From: an uncultured Shinella sp.
GTDB lineage: Bacteria; Pseudomonadota; Alphaproteobacteria; Rhizobiales; Rhizobiaceae
Direction of reading: 5' to 3'
Assembly (NCBI GenBank): GCA_946481465.1
Contig: CAMLOC010000102.1
Coordinates: 1 to 8,787, forward strand
Length of the DNA: 8,787 bases
Below, piece by piece: positions 1 through 4,820 of this stretch (position 1 is its first letter; each line of letters starts with the position of its first letter). The position numbers and the translations under genes are program-made. The notes beneath the pieces were generated by a model. It was given only the letters and a program-made list of their open reading frames with translations. It did not search any database and was not told the origin of the DNA.

Positions 1-198
1 GAGGACGCTCTGGCATCGCGGCTGCATCGCGGCTGCATCGCGGCTCATAAGCTCGGCGTCACCAGCTTCCACATCACGCTTGGCGGCTTGCGCTTCATCA
101 TCAGGGACGGCGCGGTGGTGACGGTCGTGACGGCTCGCGAAGAGCGCTGGGCGCGCAAGAACGGCATCGCTCGCGAGCGAGAGGCGGCGCTGCTGTGA
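1..198 (+). CDS. 3' end of an unidentified phage gene (partial)
   Basis: Frame 1 is open from the left edge to TGA at 196-198, giving the last 65 residues of a protein whose start lies outside the window. The visible part has a short beta-rich stretch (HITLGGLRFII, then GAVVTVVT) followed by a charged tail rich in Arg, Glu and Ala. I do not recognise the family. The stop overlaps the GTG start of the next gene (GTGA at 195-198), so the two are probably translated as a coupled pair in one operon. A perfect 11-bp tandem triplication lies inside the coding part at 13-45. The frame choice rests on openness, the stop-start overlap and high G/C at third positions; function is unknown. Confidence 0.65.
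   Translation, partial: EDALASRLHRGCIAAHKLGVTSFHITLGGLRFIIRDGAVVTVVTAREERWARKNGIAREREAALL
13..45. repeat. Three perfect tandem copies of an 11-bp unit
   Basis: The unit GCATCGCGGCT occurs at 13-23, 24-34 and 35-45 without mismatch. Three copies add 33 bp, which keeps the frame, but gain or loss of one unit would shift the reading frame of the gene that contains it. This is seen directly; whether copy number varies is unknown. Confidence 0.9.
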
Positions 199-989
199 GC
201 GGGTCCATCCTTGATCTCGTGCAGCGGCTCAAGGCTGCCGGCGCCACGGCGGAGATGATCGCCGATGTGCTCGACACGTTCTCGGCACGCCTCGATACGC
301 AGACTGCGGCTGTTCAGCAGGTGCCTCGCACCAAGCGGCAGGAGCGGAACGCTCGCTACTACGACAAGTACAAAGAGCGTCTTAATGCGTCTGAAAAGTG
401 TCTTAATAAGACGGTTTCAGACGTTTCAGACGGCAACGCGCCCGCTCGCGCGCATGGGGAACCTCAACCTAAAACCCAAGAAATCTCCTACCCAAAAACC
501 CCCCTAAAGGGGGTCAAAAAGGGTAAGGTTCTTCCGTCTGAAAAGCCGTCTGATCGCCAGCAGGTTCTTGCTGCCTTCGACGGTGTCCTATCGCCAGATC
601 GAGCCGCGGCGGTGATCGAGCATCGGGCCAAGCTCCGGAAGCCCATGACGGCTCACGCCGCCGGCCTCCTCGCCAAGCAATTTGCCGCGACGCAAAACCC
701 AGACGAAGCCGCAGACACGATGATCGCCAGGGGGTGGCTCGGGTTCAATCCCGATTGGGGGCAGGGCCGCGGCGGCACTGGCCCGCCGGCCGGTCGGCGC
801 ACATTCGGGGACATCGTCGACGAGGGCTTGGCGGAGATAGCAGGGCAGGCAAATGGGCACGGACATCGCGAAACAGAGCACCACGACGGCCCGACCCTCG
901 ATCTTGTCGCGGGCGGCGGCCGATCGGATCGTCTCGACCTTCAACCGCCTGACGGAGACTGGTGGCGGTCGGCACGAGATCAGCGCTGA
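195..989 (+). CDS. Probable phage replication initiation protein (O-like)
   Basis: A 264-residue protein starting at GTG 195, coupled to the preceding gene by a GTGA overlap, with GAGAGG about ten bases upstream. Residues 1-60 are helical, with a basic stretch (KRQERNARYYDKYKERL). Residues 60-120 are a low-complexity linker encoded by the low-GC repeat patch. Residues 120-185 (FDGVLSPDRAAAVIEHRAKLRKPMT... AADTMIARGWLGFNPDW, quoted in parts) resemble the C-terminal region of phage replication initiators/replisome organisers, including DUF1376-type proteins, which end in a similar 'RGW.GF.P.W' pattern. The usual N-terminal winged-helix domain is not obvious. The likely role is origin recognition and helicase recruitment; this is inferred from the pattern, the internal iteron-like repeats and the neighbours. 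The last 45 codons overlap the next gene in another frame and show weaker third-position G/C bias, so the tail may be a recent extension. Confidence 0.6.
   Translation: MSGSILDLVQRLKAAGATAEMIADVLDTFSARLDTQTAAVQQVPRTKRQERNARYYDKYKERLNASEKCLNKTVSDVSDGNAPARAHGEPQPKTQEISYPKTPLKGVKKGKVLPSEKPSDRQQVLAAFDGVLSPDRAAAVIEHRAKLRKPMTAHAAGLLAKQFAATQNPDEAADTMIARGWLGFNPDWGQGRGGTGPPAGRRTFGDIVDEGLAEIAGQANGHGHRETEHHDGPTLDLVAGGGRSDRLDLQPPDGDWWRSARDQR
378..555. other. Candidate phage replication origin (iteron-like array)
   Basis: A 9-bp element of consensus CGTCTKAAW occurs three times direct (378-386, 388-396, 399-407) and three times inverted (405-413, 415-423, 424-432), at steps of 9-11 bp, close to one helical turn. 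Two more direct copies lie at 535-543 (CGTCTGAAA) and 547-555 (CGTCTGATC, weaker). The 378-432 core is only about 42% G+C in a window of about 65%. An A-rich stretch with a hairpin (489-525) lies between the core and the outer copies. The block lies in the linker-coding part of the probable replication gene. Phage lambda keeps its iterons and AT-rich unwinding region inside gene O in the same way. The repeats are seen directly; the origin role is inference. Confidence 0.55.
489..525. repeat. Nested inverted repeat / hairpin inside the replication gene
   Basis: The inner arms ACCCCC (498-503) and GGGGGT (509-514) pair around a 5-base loop. The outer arms TACCC (489-493) and GGGTA (521-525) also pair, separated from the inner stem by A-runs that do not pair. 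It encodes the Pro/Lys linker of the replication protein. It could act as a DNA cruciform or RNA stem near the candidate origin. A terminator role is unlikely because no T-run follows. Confidence 0.6.
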
Positions 990-1671
990 ACTGGCGCCGA
1001 CGATCAACGAGCGGCAGGCGCTGGCTGGGCGAGCTCGCGATCTGCAGGGCTGGCTCGTTCCGGCCGATACGGTGCGGATTCGGACGATGGTCGCCGCGCT
1101 GCTTGCCGGCTACCCGAACGGCGTGGCGCACAAGGACAATCCAGACCGGGTGCTCGACATGTTCGTCCGCGGCCTCCAGGACGTGCCTGAGTGGGCCATT
1201 GCCTCGGCCTGTGCTGCCTGGAACCGTGGCGAATACCCCGGCAAGCGCGAGGGCTATTCGCGGGCGCCGACGCCGGCCGACCTGCGCGAACTGGCCCTGG
1301 GCGAATGCAAGGGCGCCCGGGACGAGCAGACGAAGATCAGGGCCATTCTAGCGGCCGACGTGGTCGAGGAAGTCAGCCCCGAGGCTCGCGAGCGCATCGC
1401 CAAGGGCCTGAAGGATCTCGCCGCGCGCATCGGCTCGGGCTCGGATGCCGAGGAAGAGGCGCGGCAGCGTGCGCTTGCCGCTGACATGCGGGCCCGCACC
1501 GATGCCGAGCGCCAGGCCGAACAGAAGCTCGCCGGCTACGACGACGGGCTCGACATCAGCGTATCGCTGCGCCGGGACATCGCCGCGTGGAAAGAACGCC
1601 GCGCGCAGACGGATGCCGAGATCGCAGCTTGGGAGAAGCAGCAGCGGGGCGAGAAGGAGCGCGCAGAGTGA
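853..1671 (+). CDS. Phage protein of unknown function, replication-linked
   Basis: A 272-residue soluble protein, ATG 853, TGA overlapping the next gene's GTG (1668-1671). Residues about 45-150 form a helical domain with the pattern 'VAALLAGYP... DMFVRGLQDVPEWAIASACAAWNRGE... PTPADLRELA' (quoted in parts). Proteins with this layout are common beside replication genes in alphaproteobacterial prophages and may help load or regulate the helicase, but I cannot assign a function. Residues 150-272 are very rich in Glu, Arg, Ala and Lys and probably form long coiled-coil helices. The first 137 bases overlap the preceding gene in a different frame; in that stretch this frame has the higher third-position G/C (over four fifths versus about two thirds by hand count), which supports the ATG at 853. 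A later start remains possible, as the domain pattern only begins near residue 45. Confidence 0.65.
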   Translation: MGTDIAKQSTTTARPSILSRAAADRIVSTFNRLTETGGGRHEISAELAPTINERQALAGRARDLQGWLVPADTVRIRTMVAALLAGYPNGVAHKDNPDRVLDMFVRGLQDVPEWAIASACAAWNRGEYPGKREGYSRAPTPADLRELALGECKGARDEQTKIRAILAADVVEEVSPEARERIAKGLKDLAARIGSGSDAEEEARQRALAADMRARTDAERQAEQKLAGYDDGLDISVSLRRDIAAWKERRAQTDAEIAAWEKQQRGEKERAE

Positions 1672-2150
1672 CCGAGCCCGTCACCTTCACGACCTGGGAC
1701 GCGCTGATCGCGACATTCCGTGCGCGGCGCATCGAGCTGGGGCTGTCTCAGCTCGACGTCGACGAGATGGCCGGGCTCGCGAGCGGCTATTGCGGCAAGC
1801 TCGAAGCCAGCTTGACGAACCCGAGCGCGAAGAACGCTCGCGGCATCGGGCGGGAGAGCCTGCCGCTCATGCTCGGGGCGCTCGGGCTCGAACTGGCGAC
1901 CCATGCTCAACGCGGCAGAGCATCGAAATCCCAGAATGAAACCATGGCCTTGCTGATGTCCGCGACGCGAAAGGCGATGTCAGAGCGAGGCCGGAAAGGT
2001 GCTCAATCGCGGCTGGTGAAGATCCCGCCGGCCAAGCGCCGCGCTATCGCCCGCAAGGCCGCTCGCGCACGCTGGGAACGCCACCGCAAGGAGAAGGCCG
2101 CGGCGAAACGGTCGAGGCAGGCTATGGTGCCAGCAGGAGAGGCGACATGA
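1668..2150 (+). CDS. XRE-type HTH DNA-binding protein
   Basis: A 160-residue protein starting at GTG 1668, chosen because GAAGGAG (1653-1659) lies 8 bases upstream and the start overlaps the previous stop (GTGA). Residues about 15-47 (IATFRARRIELGLSQLDVDE, then MAGLASGYCGKLE) are a Cro/C1-type helix-turn-helix: 'R...GLSQ..V..MAGL..GY..KLE'. Residues 105-140 form a second, strongly basic block (RGRKGAQSRLVKIPPAKRRA followed by IARKAARARW), a pattern seen in many small phage and plasmid proteins. The protein therefore has a specific DNA-binding head and a basic tail. Its place within the replication operon suggests a regulator of early transcription or replication rather than the lysogeny repressor; that is inference. 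An upstream in-frame ATG at 1587 exists but has no ribosome site and lies within the previous gene. Confidence 0.75.
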   Translation: MTEPVTFTTWDALIATFRARRIELGLSQLDVDEMAGLASGYCGKLEASLTNPSAKNARGIGRESLPLMLGALGLELATHAQRGRASKSQNETMALLMSATRKAMSERGRKGAQSRLVKIPPAKRRAIARKAARARWERHRKEKAAAKRSRQAMVPAGEAT

Positions 2151-2473
2151 GTGAAATGGTGGAGCGCGTTGCGCGTGCGATTGCTGCGGCCAATCGCGCC
2201 AATGATTGGGACAAGATCGACGAGAATGACGTCTGCGATAGGGGATATCTGCTGAGGCGGGATTATCTCGCGCTGGCCCGAGCTGCGATCGAGGCGATGC
2301 GCGAACCGACCGAGCAAATGATAGAGGCCGGCGACGAGATCGAGATTGCTGTCGGAGAGGACAATCGTTCAATCTTCTGCGGCGAGAGGGTCTGGCTCGC
2401 CATGCACAAATTGGCGCTGTGCGGTGCCGGCGCCCGCAGACAGCGCCAAATGACGGCAGGAGGACAGCCATGA
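2147..2473 (+). CDS. Small conserved-type phage protein, function unknown
   Basis: A 108-residue acidic protein. ATG 2147 overlaps the previous stop as ATGA and AGGAG sits at 2135-2139. Its layout 'MVERVARAI... DYLALARAAIEAMREPTEQMIEAG' followed by a C-terminal VW..M stretch is a familiar one for small accessory proteins of alphaproteobacterial phages, but no function is known to me. There is no signal peptide, membrane segment or metal motif. It is coupled to its neighbours on both sides, so it belongs to the early operon. Confidence 0.7.
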   Translation: MSEMVERVARAIAAANRANDWDKIDENDVCDRGYLLRRDYLALARAAIEAMREPTEQMIEAGDEIEIAVGEDNRSIFCGERVWLAMHKLALCGAGARRQRQMTAGGQP

Positions 2474-2718
2474 AGACCTATATCGTCAAGGAACCGTTTC
2501 GCCTGCCGCACCGCGAGATCAAGCGCGGCGACACCGTGACTGCCGATGATTTCAAGGAAGCGCATGTGCCGGTCGGCGAGCTCATCGGCGATCTGCTGCA
2601 GTCCGGACACCTCGTCACCTGCGTATCGGACCTGCGCCGCAAGAAGCCGCGCGATCTGACCATGCTCGAACTGCACCGTGTGCGGTGCGACCACACCGAG
2701 ACCGCGATCAAATCCTGA
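2470..2718 (+). CDS. Small phage protein, function unknown; last gene of the early operon
   Basis: An 82-residue protein. ATG 2470 is preferred over an upstream in-frame ATG (2419) because AGGAGGA (2458-2464) lies five bases before it and it overlaps the previous stop as ATGA. The N-terminal half (MKTYIVKEPFRLPHREIKRG, then DTVTADDF) reads like a small SH3-like beta barrel of the kind seen in short phage proteins. The second half has a 'GELIGDLLQSGHLV' helix and a basic end. I cannot assign a role. The intrinsic terminator at 2752-2781 follows 33 bases after its stop. Confidence 0.65.
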   Translation: MKTYIVKEPFRLPHREIKRGDTVTADDFKEAHVPVGELIGDLLQSGHLVTCVSDLRRKKPRDLTMLELHRVRCDHTETAIKS

Positions 2719-2721
2719 TCA

Positions 2722-2734
2722 GCCCTCCTTGGGC
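2722..2734 (+). terminator. Weak short hairpin just before the main terminator
   Basis: GCCC (2722-2725) pairs with GGGC (2731-2734) around five bases and is followed by GTTTCC. The four-pair stem with three T's is probably only an accessory structure. Confidence 0.3.
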
Positions 2735-2751
2735 GTTTCCTCCCAGCACTT

Positions 2752-2781
2752 GCCCGGCCCTCGCGGTCGGGCTTTTCTTTT
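2752..2781 (+). terminator. Strong rho-independent terminator of the early operon
   Basis: An eight-pair stem, GCCCGGCC (2752-2759) with GGTCGGGC (2765-2772) including one G-T pair, and a five-base loop, is followed directly by TTTTCTTTT (2773-2781). Its position right after the last coupled early gene marks the end of that transcript and implies a separate promoter for what follows. Confidence 0.85.
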
Positions 2782-2809
2782 GCCGCGACCGCGCGCATGA
2801 TCCGCCGCC

Positions 2810-3037
2810 ATGCGCACCATCGCCCGCGGCCTCATCCTGTTCGGCGTCGTCCTGGCCGCTCTGGCCTATGCCACGAGCGCGGTCCGCGAGCAGCAACGCC
2901 TTGATCGCCTGGCCGCAGAACGCGACGCCGCAGCCGAGCAGAACCGCGTCAATTACCTCGAATGGGAGCGCCAGCAGCGCGCTATTCCGTCGGGCCGGCC
3001 GATGGGCAAGCCGTTGCCGGGGCAGCGCGACGCGTGA
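2810..3037 (+). CDS. Small single-span membrane protein with coiled coil
   Basis: A 75-residue protein with an N-terminal hydrophobic segment at residues about 6-22 (GLILFGVVLAALAYA), then a helical charged stretch (residues 24-55, REQQRLDRLAAERDAAAEQN) likely to form a coiled coil, and a Pro/Gly tail. This is the topology of an inner-membrane protein with a periplasmic rod, as in Rz-type i-spanins, but no Rz1-like lipoprotein lies within or after it, so I do not call it a spanin. The ATG is the first start after an in-frame TGA at 2798; no good ribosome site is visible. Its stop overlaps the GTG of the next gene. Confidence 0.5.
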   Translation: MRTIARGLILFGVVLAALAYATSAVREQQRLDRLAAERDAAAEQNRVNYLEWERQQRAIPSGRPMGKPLPGQRDA

Positions 3038-3174
3038 CCATCATCCTGCTATTCAGCGGCGCCATCGCTGCATCTGCTGCGCTCGCGTTCGGCGCGATCG
3101 AGGCCGGCCTGGCTATCGGCGCCATGGTCGCCTGCGCTCTGGCTCTCGTGCGCTGGGGCTTCGCTCGAGATTGA
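3034..3174 (+). CDS. Tiny membrane protein (two predicted spans)
   Basis: A 46-residue, almost wholly hydrophobic protein. GTG 3034 overlaps the stop of the preceding gene (GTGA). Two hydrophobic helices at residues about 2-19 and 24-40 are separated by a Glu, followed by a basic C-terminal end (RWGFARD). Size and topology would suit a small holin-like or accessory membrane protein, but no lysis enzyme lies nearby, so this is only a possibility. It overlaps tail-to-tail with the 3' end of the minus-strand HTH gene by 126 bases; one of the two ends may not be real. Confidence 0.45.
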   Translation: MTIILLFSGAIAASAALAFGAIEAGLAIGAMVACALALVRWGFARD

Positions 3175-3492
3175 GCCTCGGCTGACCGCCCATTCAGCCT
3201 GCTTGCGCAGCGCCTCCTTGCTCGGGCCGCTGCGCGGGTGATGCTCGGGCTCGACCTCGTTGCGGACGCCCTGACCATCGACCAGGCGCCGGGCCTGCGC
3301 GCGTAGGTCCATCCATCTGCGGTGCTCGGCATCATCAGGCGCAATCCCAGCCTGAGCGCACCAGCGGGACACCGTCATCTTGGACACCTCGGCCACGAAC
3401 GCCGCGCCCGTCACACTCAGCGAGCCAGCCTTGATGTGCCTCAGCACGAAGCGCCGCATGGCCTCATTCCGATCGTCGCGACGTCGCCCCAT
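3049..3492 (-). CDS. Minus-strand HTH regulator, probably autoregulated
   Basis: A 147-residue protein, the only convincing minus-strand gene here. Residues 1-20 are basic; residues about 22-50 (AGSLSVTGAAFVAEVSKMTV then SRWCAQAGI) form a helix-turn-helix resembling the homeodomain-like/Tn3-resolvase type, with 'SKMTVSRW' as the likely recognition helix. The region after residue 85 is low in hydrophobics and Ser/Glu/His-rich, and the last 42 codons lie antisense to the tiny membrane gene, so the functional part is probably the first 75-100 residues. No Shine-Dalgarno precedes the ATG (3492-3490). Instead a perfect palindrome begins three bases upstream, behind a TTGACA box. The position between early and packaging genes and the opposite strand suggest a switch or lysogeny-type repressor, by inference. 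Confidence 0.6.
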   Translation of the reverse strand: MGRRRDDRNEAMRRFVLRHIKAGSLSVTGAAFVAEVSKMTVSRWCAQAGIAPDDAEHRRWMDLRAQARRLVDGQGVRNEVEPEHHPRSGPSKEALRKQAEWAVSRGSISSEAPAHESQSAGDHGADSQAGLDRAERERSRCSDGAAE

Positions 3493-3494
3493 TG

Positions 3495-3510
3495 TGTTAC
3501 AGATGTAACA
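3495..3510. promoter_or_regulatory. Palindromic operator TGTTACA-GA-TGTAACA
   Basis: Two perfect 7-bp inverted arms around two bases, three bases before the start codon of the minus-strand HTH gene and overlapping the expected -10 region of its promoter. Dimeric HTH repressors commonly bind such sites; autoregulation by the adjacent protein is the simplest reading. I found no second copy in the window. Confidence 0.75.
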
Positions 3511-3527
3511 TCAGCTTTTCGTGTCAA
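3499..3527 (-). promoter_or_regulatory. Leftward promoter with consensus -35 (TTGACA)
   Basis: Read on the minus strand, TTGACA (3527-3522) is a perfect -35 box. A 17-base spacer would put the -10 at 3504-3499 (ATCTGT, a poor match), inside the operator. Transcription would then begin at about 3492, at or beside the A of the ATG, predicting a leaderless mRNA as for the lambda cI transcript from PRM. The weak -10 lowers confidence. Confidence 0.5.
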
Positions 3528-3773
3528 GCACCGCACAGACGGCGCTCGTCACCACCCGGAAGCCGATGCCCGAGCATGCCGAGCGGTATCTCAACCCATT
3601 GATCCATAAGAGATAATGGTTCCGCGTGTCCGTGTGCGCGCGCGAGCAAAACGCCTTGTGCGGTGCCGACAATCGCAACCTGAGACATCTTCCTCGCGCC
3701 CACCACCTCGCCCGCACGCGTTCCTCTTCTCGGTAAGCGCGAAGCGCGCCAGCGAGCATAGCGAGCGCAGAGA
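3511..3773. other. Divergent intergenic region between HTH gene and terminase
   Basis: These 263 bases hold the leftward -35 box and, towards the right, short tandem repeats before the terminase gene. GATAAT at 3612-3617 is a good -10 match, but I see no matching -35 to its left, so no rightward promoter can be named with confidence. CTGAGACATC at 3680-3689 recurs exactly at 4460-4469. A minus-strand reading frame of 54 codons (3688-3524), preceded by AGGAAG too close to its ATG, has no recognisable content and I do not annotate it. Confidence 0.5.
3735..3766. repeat. Paired short direct repeats just before terS
   Basis: AAGCGCG occurs twice in tandem (3735-3741, 3742-3748) and AGCGAGC twice at 9-bp spacing (3751-3757, 3760-3766), all within 40 bases of the terminase small-subunit start. 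Small terminase subunits often bind repeated sites in or near their own gene, so this is a weak candidate for a pac/cos-type recognition site. Confidence 0.4.
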
Positions 3774-4289
3774 ATGGACCACACCTCGTCGAAGCCTCTG
3801 GTCGTCTCGGATAGGTCCCGAACCGTTCTCGCAATCCCCCGCGTCCAGCGCTTCGTCAACCTCCTCATCGAGGGAAAGGCCTTCAAGGAGGCCGCAACCG
3901 AAGCCGGCATCCGACTCACAAGGGCTCGCAGGCTCATGCGATACCCAGAGTTCAGGAAGCACTACTTCTCAGAGATTGAGGTGGTCAGCGAGAGCGAACG
4001 AGCCCGCAACATTCTCCTCCGGCAGACGCTCCGCGATCGAGGTCTGGAGAAGGATGCGCCCGCGGCGCTCGCTAAGGTCGCGCTTGAGGCCGCTCGTCAG
4101 CTCGACGGAGACGACAAGCAGGGCGGGATCACGATCAACGGCGGAAACAACGTGATCGCGGGCTACGTGATCAAGCTGGACGGGCCGTCTGCTGGTCCGC
4201 GTGTGATCGGAAACGGCAGCCCGCAGATAGAGCATCAGGGGCGGAGTGACGCTAAGCCATTGGCAGATAACGAGGACGTTGGAGAATGA
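3774..4289 (+). CDS. terS: Phage terminase small subunit
   Basis: A 171-residue protein that would recognise the phage genome for packaging and regulate the large subunit. Residues 26-62 (RFVNLLIEGKAFKEAATEAG with IRLTRARRLMRYPEFRKHY) form an N-terminal helix-turn-helix typical of TerS. Residues 70-112 are helices suited to ring oligomerisation (ARNILLRQTLRDRGLEKDAP then AALAKVALEAARQL). A Gly/Asn linker leads to a short beta segment 'AGYVIKLDG' (129-137), often found near the end of TerS, followed by a disordered acidic tail. The length is normal for the family. The ATG follows AGAGA and lacks a good ribosome site. The assignment rests on domain order and on the position upstream of the large subunit, from which it is separated by six small genes, an unusually wide gap. 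Confidence 0.7.
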   Translation: MDHTSSKPLVVSDRSRTVLAIPRVQRFVNLLIEGKAFKEAATEAGIRLTRARRLMRYPEFRKHYFSEIEVVSESERARNILLRQTLRDRGLEKDAPAALAKVALEAARQLDGDDKQGGITINGGNNVIAGYVIKLDGPSAGPRVIGNGSPQIEHQGRSDAKPLADNEDVGE

Positions 4290-4519
4290 CGCTCTCCAAC
4301 GCCTCTGATCGCCCCATCCGCTGCGCTGCACAACGGGCGCGCGCCAGAGATCACGCTCCGCGGCGACCGGCGCATTCCTGCGAAAACGCATCGTCGGGGG
4401 CGGGAGGGGGAAATCGGGGCGTCATCGTGGACGTCCTCCTGCCCACACGCAATTTCCGGCTGAGACATCCGGGGGGTGTCCAGATTTTTCCTTCCTCAGA
4501 CATTCGCGAGGTTCGGTGA
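4286..4519 (+). CDS. Doubtful 77-aa ORF in a G-rich, repeat-bearing stretch
   Basis: The frame opens with ATG overlapping the terS stop (ATGA, 4286-4289) and ends with TGA overlapping the next start region (4517-4519), which favours a coupled gene. Against this, the product is Arg/Ser/Pro-rich with no hydrophobic core or recognisable pattern, and the same stretch holds a run of G-tracts and two copies of a leader-like motif also found outside any clear gene at 4786. I lean towards a largely non-coding leader that happens to be open. Confidence 0.25.
   Translation: MTLSNASDRPIRCAAQRARARDHAPRRPAHSCENASSGAGGGNRGVIVDVLLPTRNFRLRHPGGVQIFPSSDIREVR
4396..4419 (+). other. G-quadruplex-type motif
   Basis: Four G-tracts (4396-4400, 4402-4404, 4406-4410, 4416-4419) separated by loops of 1, 1 and 5 bases meet the usual G3+N1-7 rule, with very short loops that favour stability. 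It lies in the coding-strand sequence between terS and the next convincing gene. Confidence 0.6.
4451..4512 (+). promoter_or_regulatory. Two copies of a recurrent leader motif before the PGDYG-like gene
   Basis: Copy one (about 4451-4478) reads AATTTCCGG, CTGAGACATC, then a G-run. Copy two (about 4481-4512) reads CAGATTTTTCC, CTCAGACATT, then a G-rich stretch and the start codon region. The third copy is at 4786-4817. All share TTTCC, about four bases, (C/G)AGACAT(C/T), then G-rich sequence. The role is unknown; candidates are a phage promoter or a translation-control leader. Confidence 0.5.
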
Positions 4520-4785
4520 TGGCGCAGTTCCGCAAGAAGCCCGTCGTGATCGAGGCTTTCCAGCACGTCGCCGGCAAGGTCGATATGGCCACCGTGCCGC
4601 GCTGGCTCGTTGACGCGATGCTCGAACGCACAATCCGGGCGCCCGAAGGCGCCGACTATCTCGATATCCACACGCTGGAGGGCGTGATGCGAGCCGACCG
4701 TGGCGACTGGATCATTCGCGGCGTCAAAGGCGAACTCTACCCGTGCAAGCCGGACATCTTCGCCGCGACCTATGAGCCGGCCTGA
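4519..4785 (+). CDS. Small phage protein of the PGDYG-like type
   Basis: An 88-residue protein. The start is ATG 4519, although GTG 4516 directly before it is also possible (GTGATG). The sequence begins MAQFRKKPVVIEAFQ and ends with 'TLEGVMRADRGDWIIRGVKG' then ELYPCKPDIFAATYEPA. This 'KKPVVIEA...TLEG.M.A..GD.II.GVKGE.YPCKPDIF..TYE' pattern is very common in small phage proteins related to the PGDYG family; the function is unknown. It is predicted soluble and all-beta at the C-terminus. A diverged relative lies at 4970-5227. Confidence 0.8.
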   Translation: MAQFRKKPVVIEAFQHVAGKVDMATVPRWLVDAMLERTIRAPEGADYLDIHTLEGVMRADRGDWIIRGVKGELYPCKPDIFAATYEPA

Positions 4786-4817
4786 CAGATTTTTCCGGTG
4801 CAGAACATTTGGGGGTG
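4786..4817 (+). promoter_or_regulatory. Third copy of the leader motif, before the 50-aa ORF
   Basis: CAGATTTTTCC (4786-4796) is identical over 11 bases to 4481-4491 and is followed by TGCAGAACATT, a G-run and GGTGATGG, as before the PGDYG-like gene. Here the motif lies in the 35-base gap between two genes, which makes a leader or promoter role more likely than coding constraint. Confidence 0.5.
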
Positions 4818-4820
4818 GTG

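Noticed and set aside
425..434. Exact reverse-strand match to the 10-bp Neisseria DNA uptake sequence
   Set aside because: Only one of the repeats carries the full 10-mer. The window is not neisserial in composition or gene content, and the match follows from the local CGTCTGAAA repeat family.
1587..1667. Upstream ATG start for the XRE-type gene
   Set aside because: No ribosome site, lies wholly within the preceding gene, and the HTH domain fits the GTG at 1668 with GAAGGAG upstream.
2810..3174. Rz/Rz1-type spanin pair
   Set aside because: The first protein has a suitable topology, but the second is a two-span membrane protein without a lipobox, and no endolysin or holin cassette is adjacent.
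3524..3688. 54-codon minus-strand ORF in the divergent region
   Set aside because: The AGGAAG before its ATG is too close to be a good ribosome site, the product has no pattern, and it would be read into the HTH promoter.
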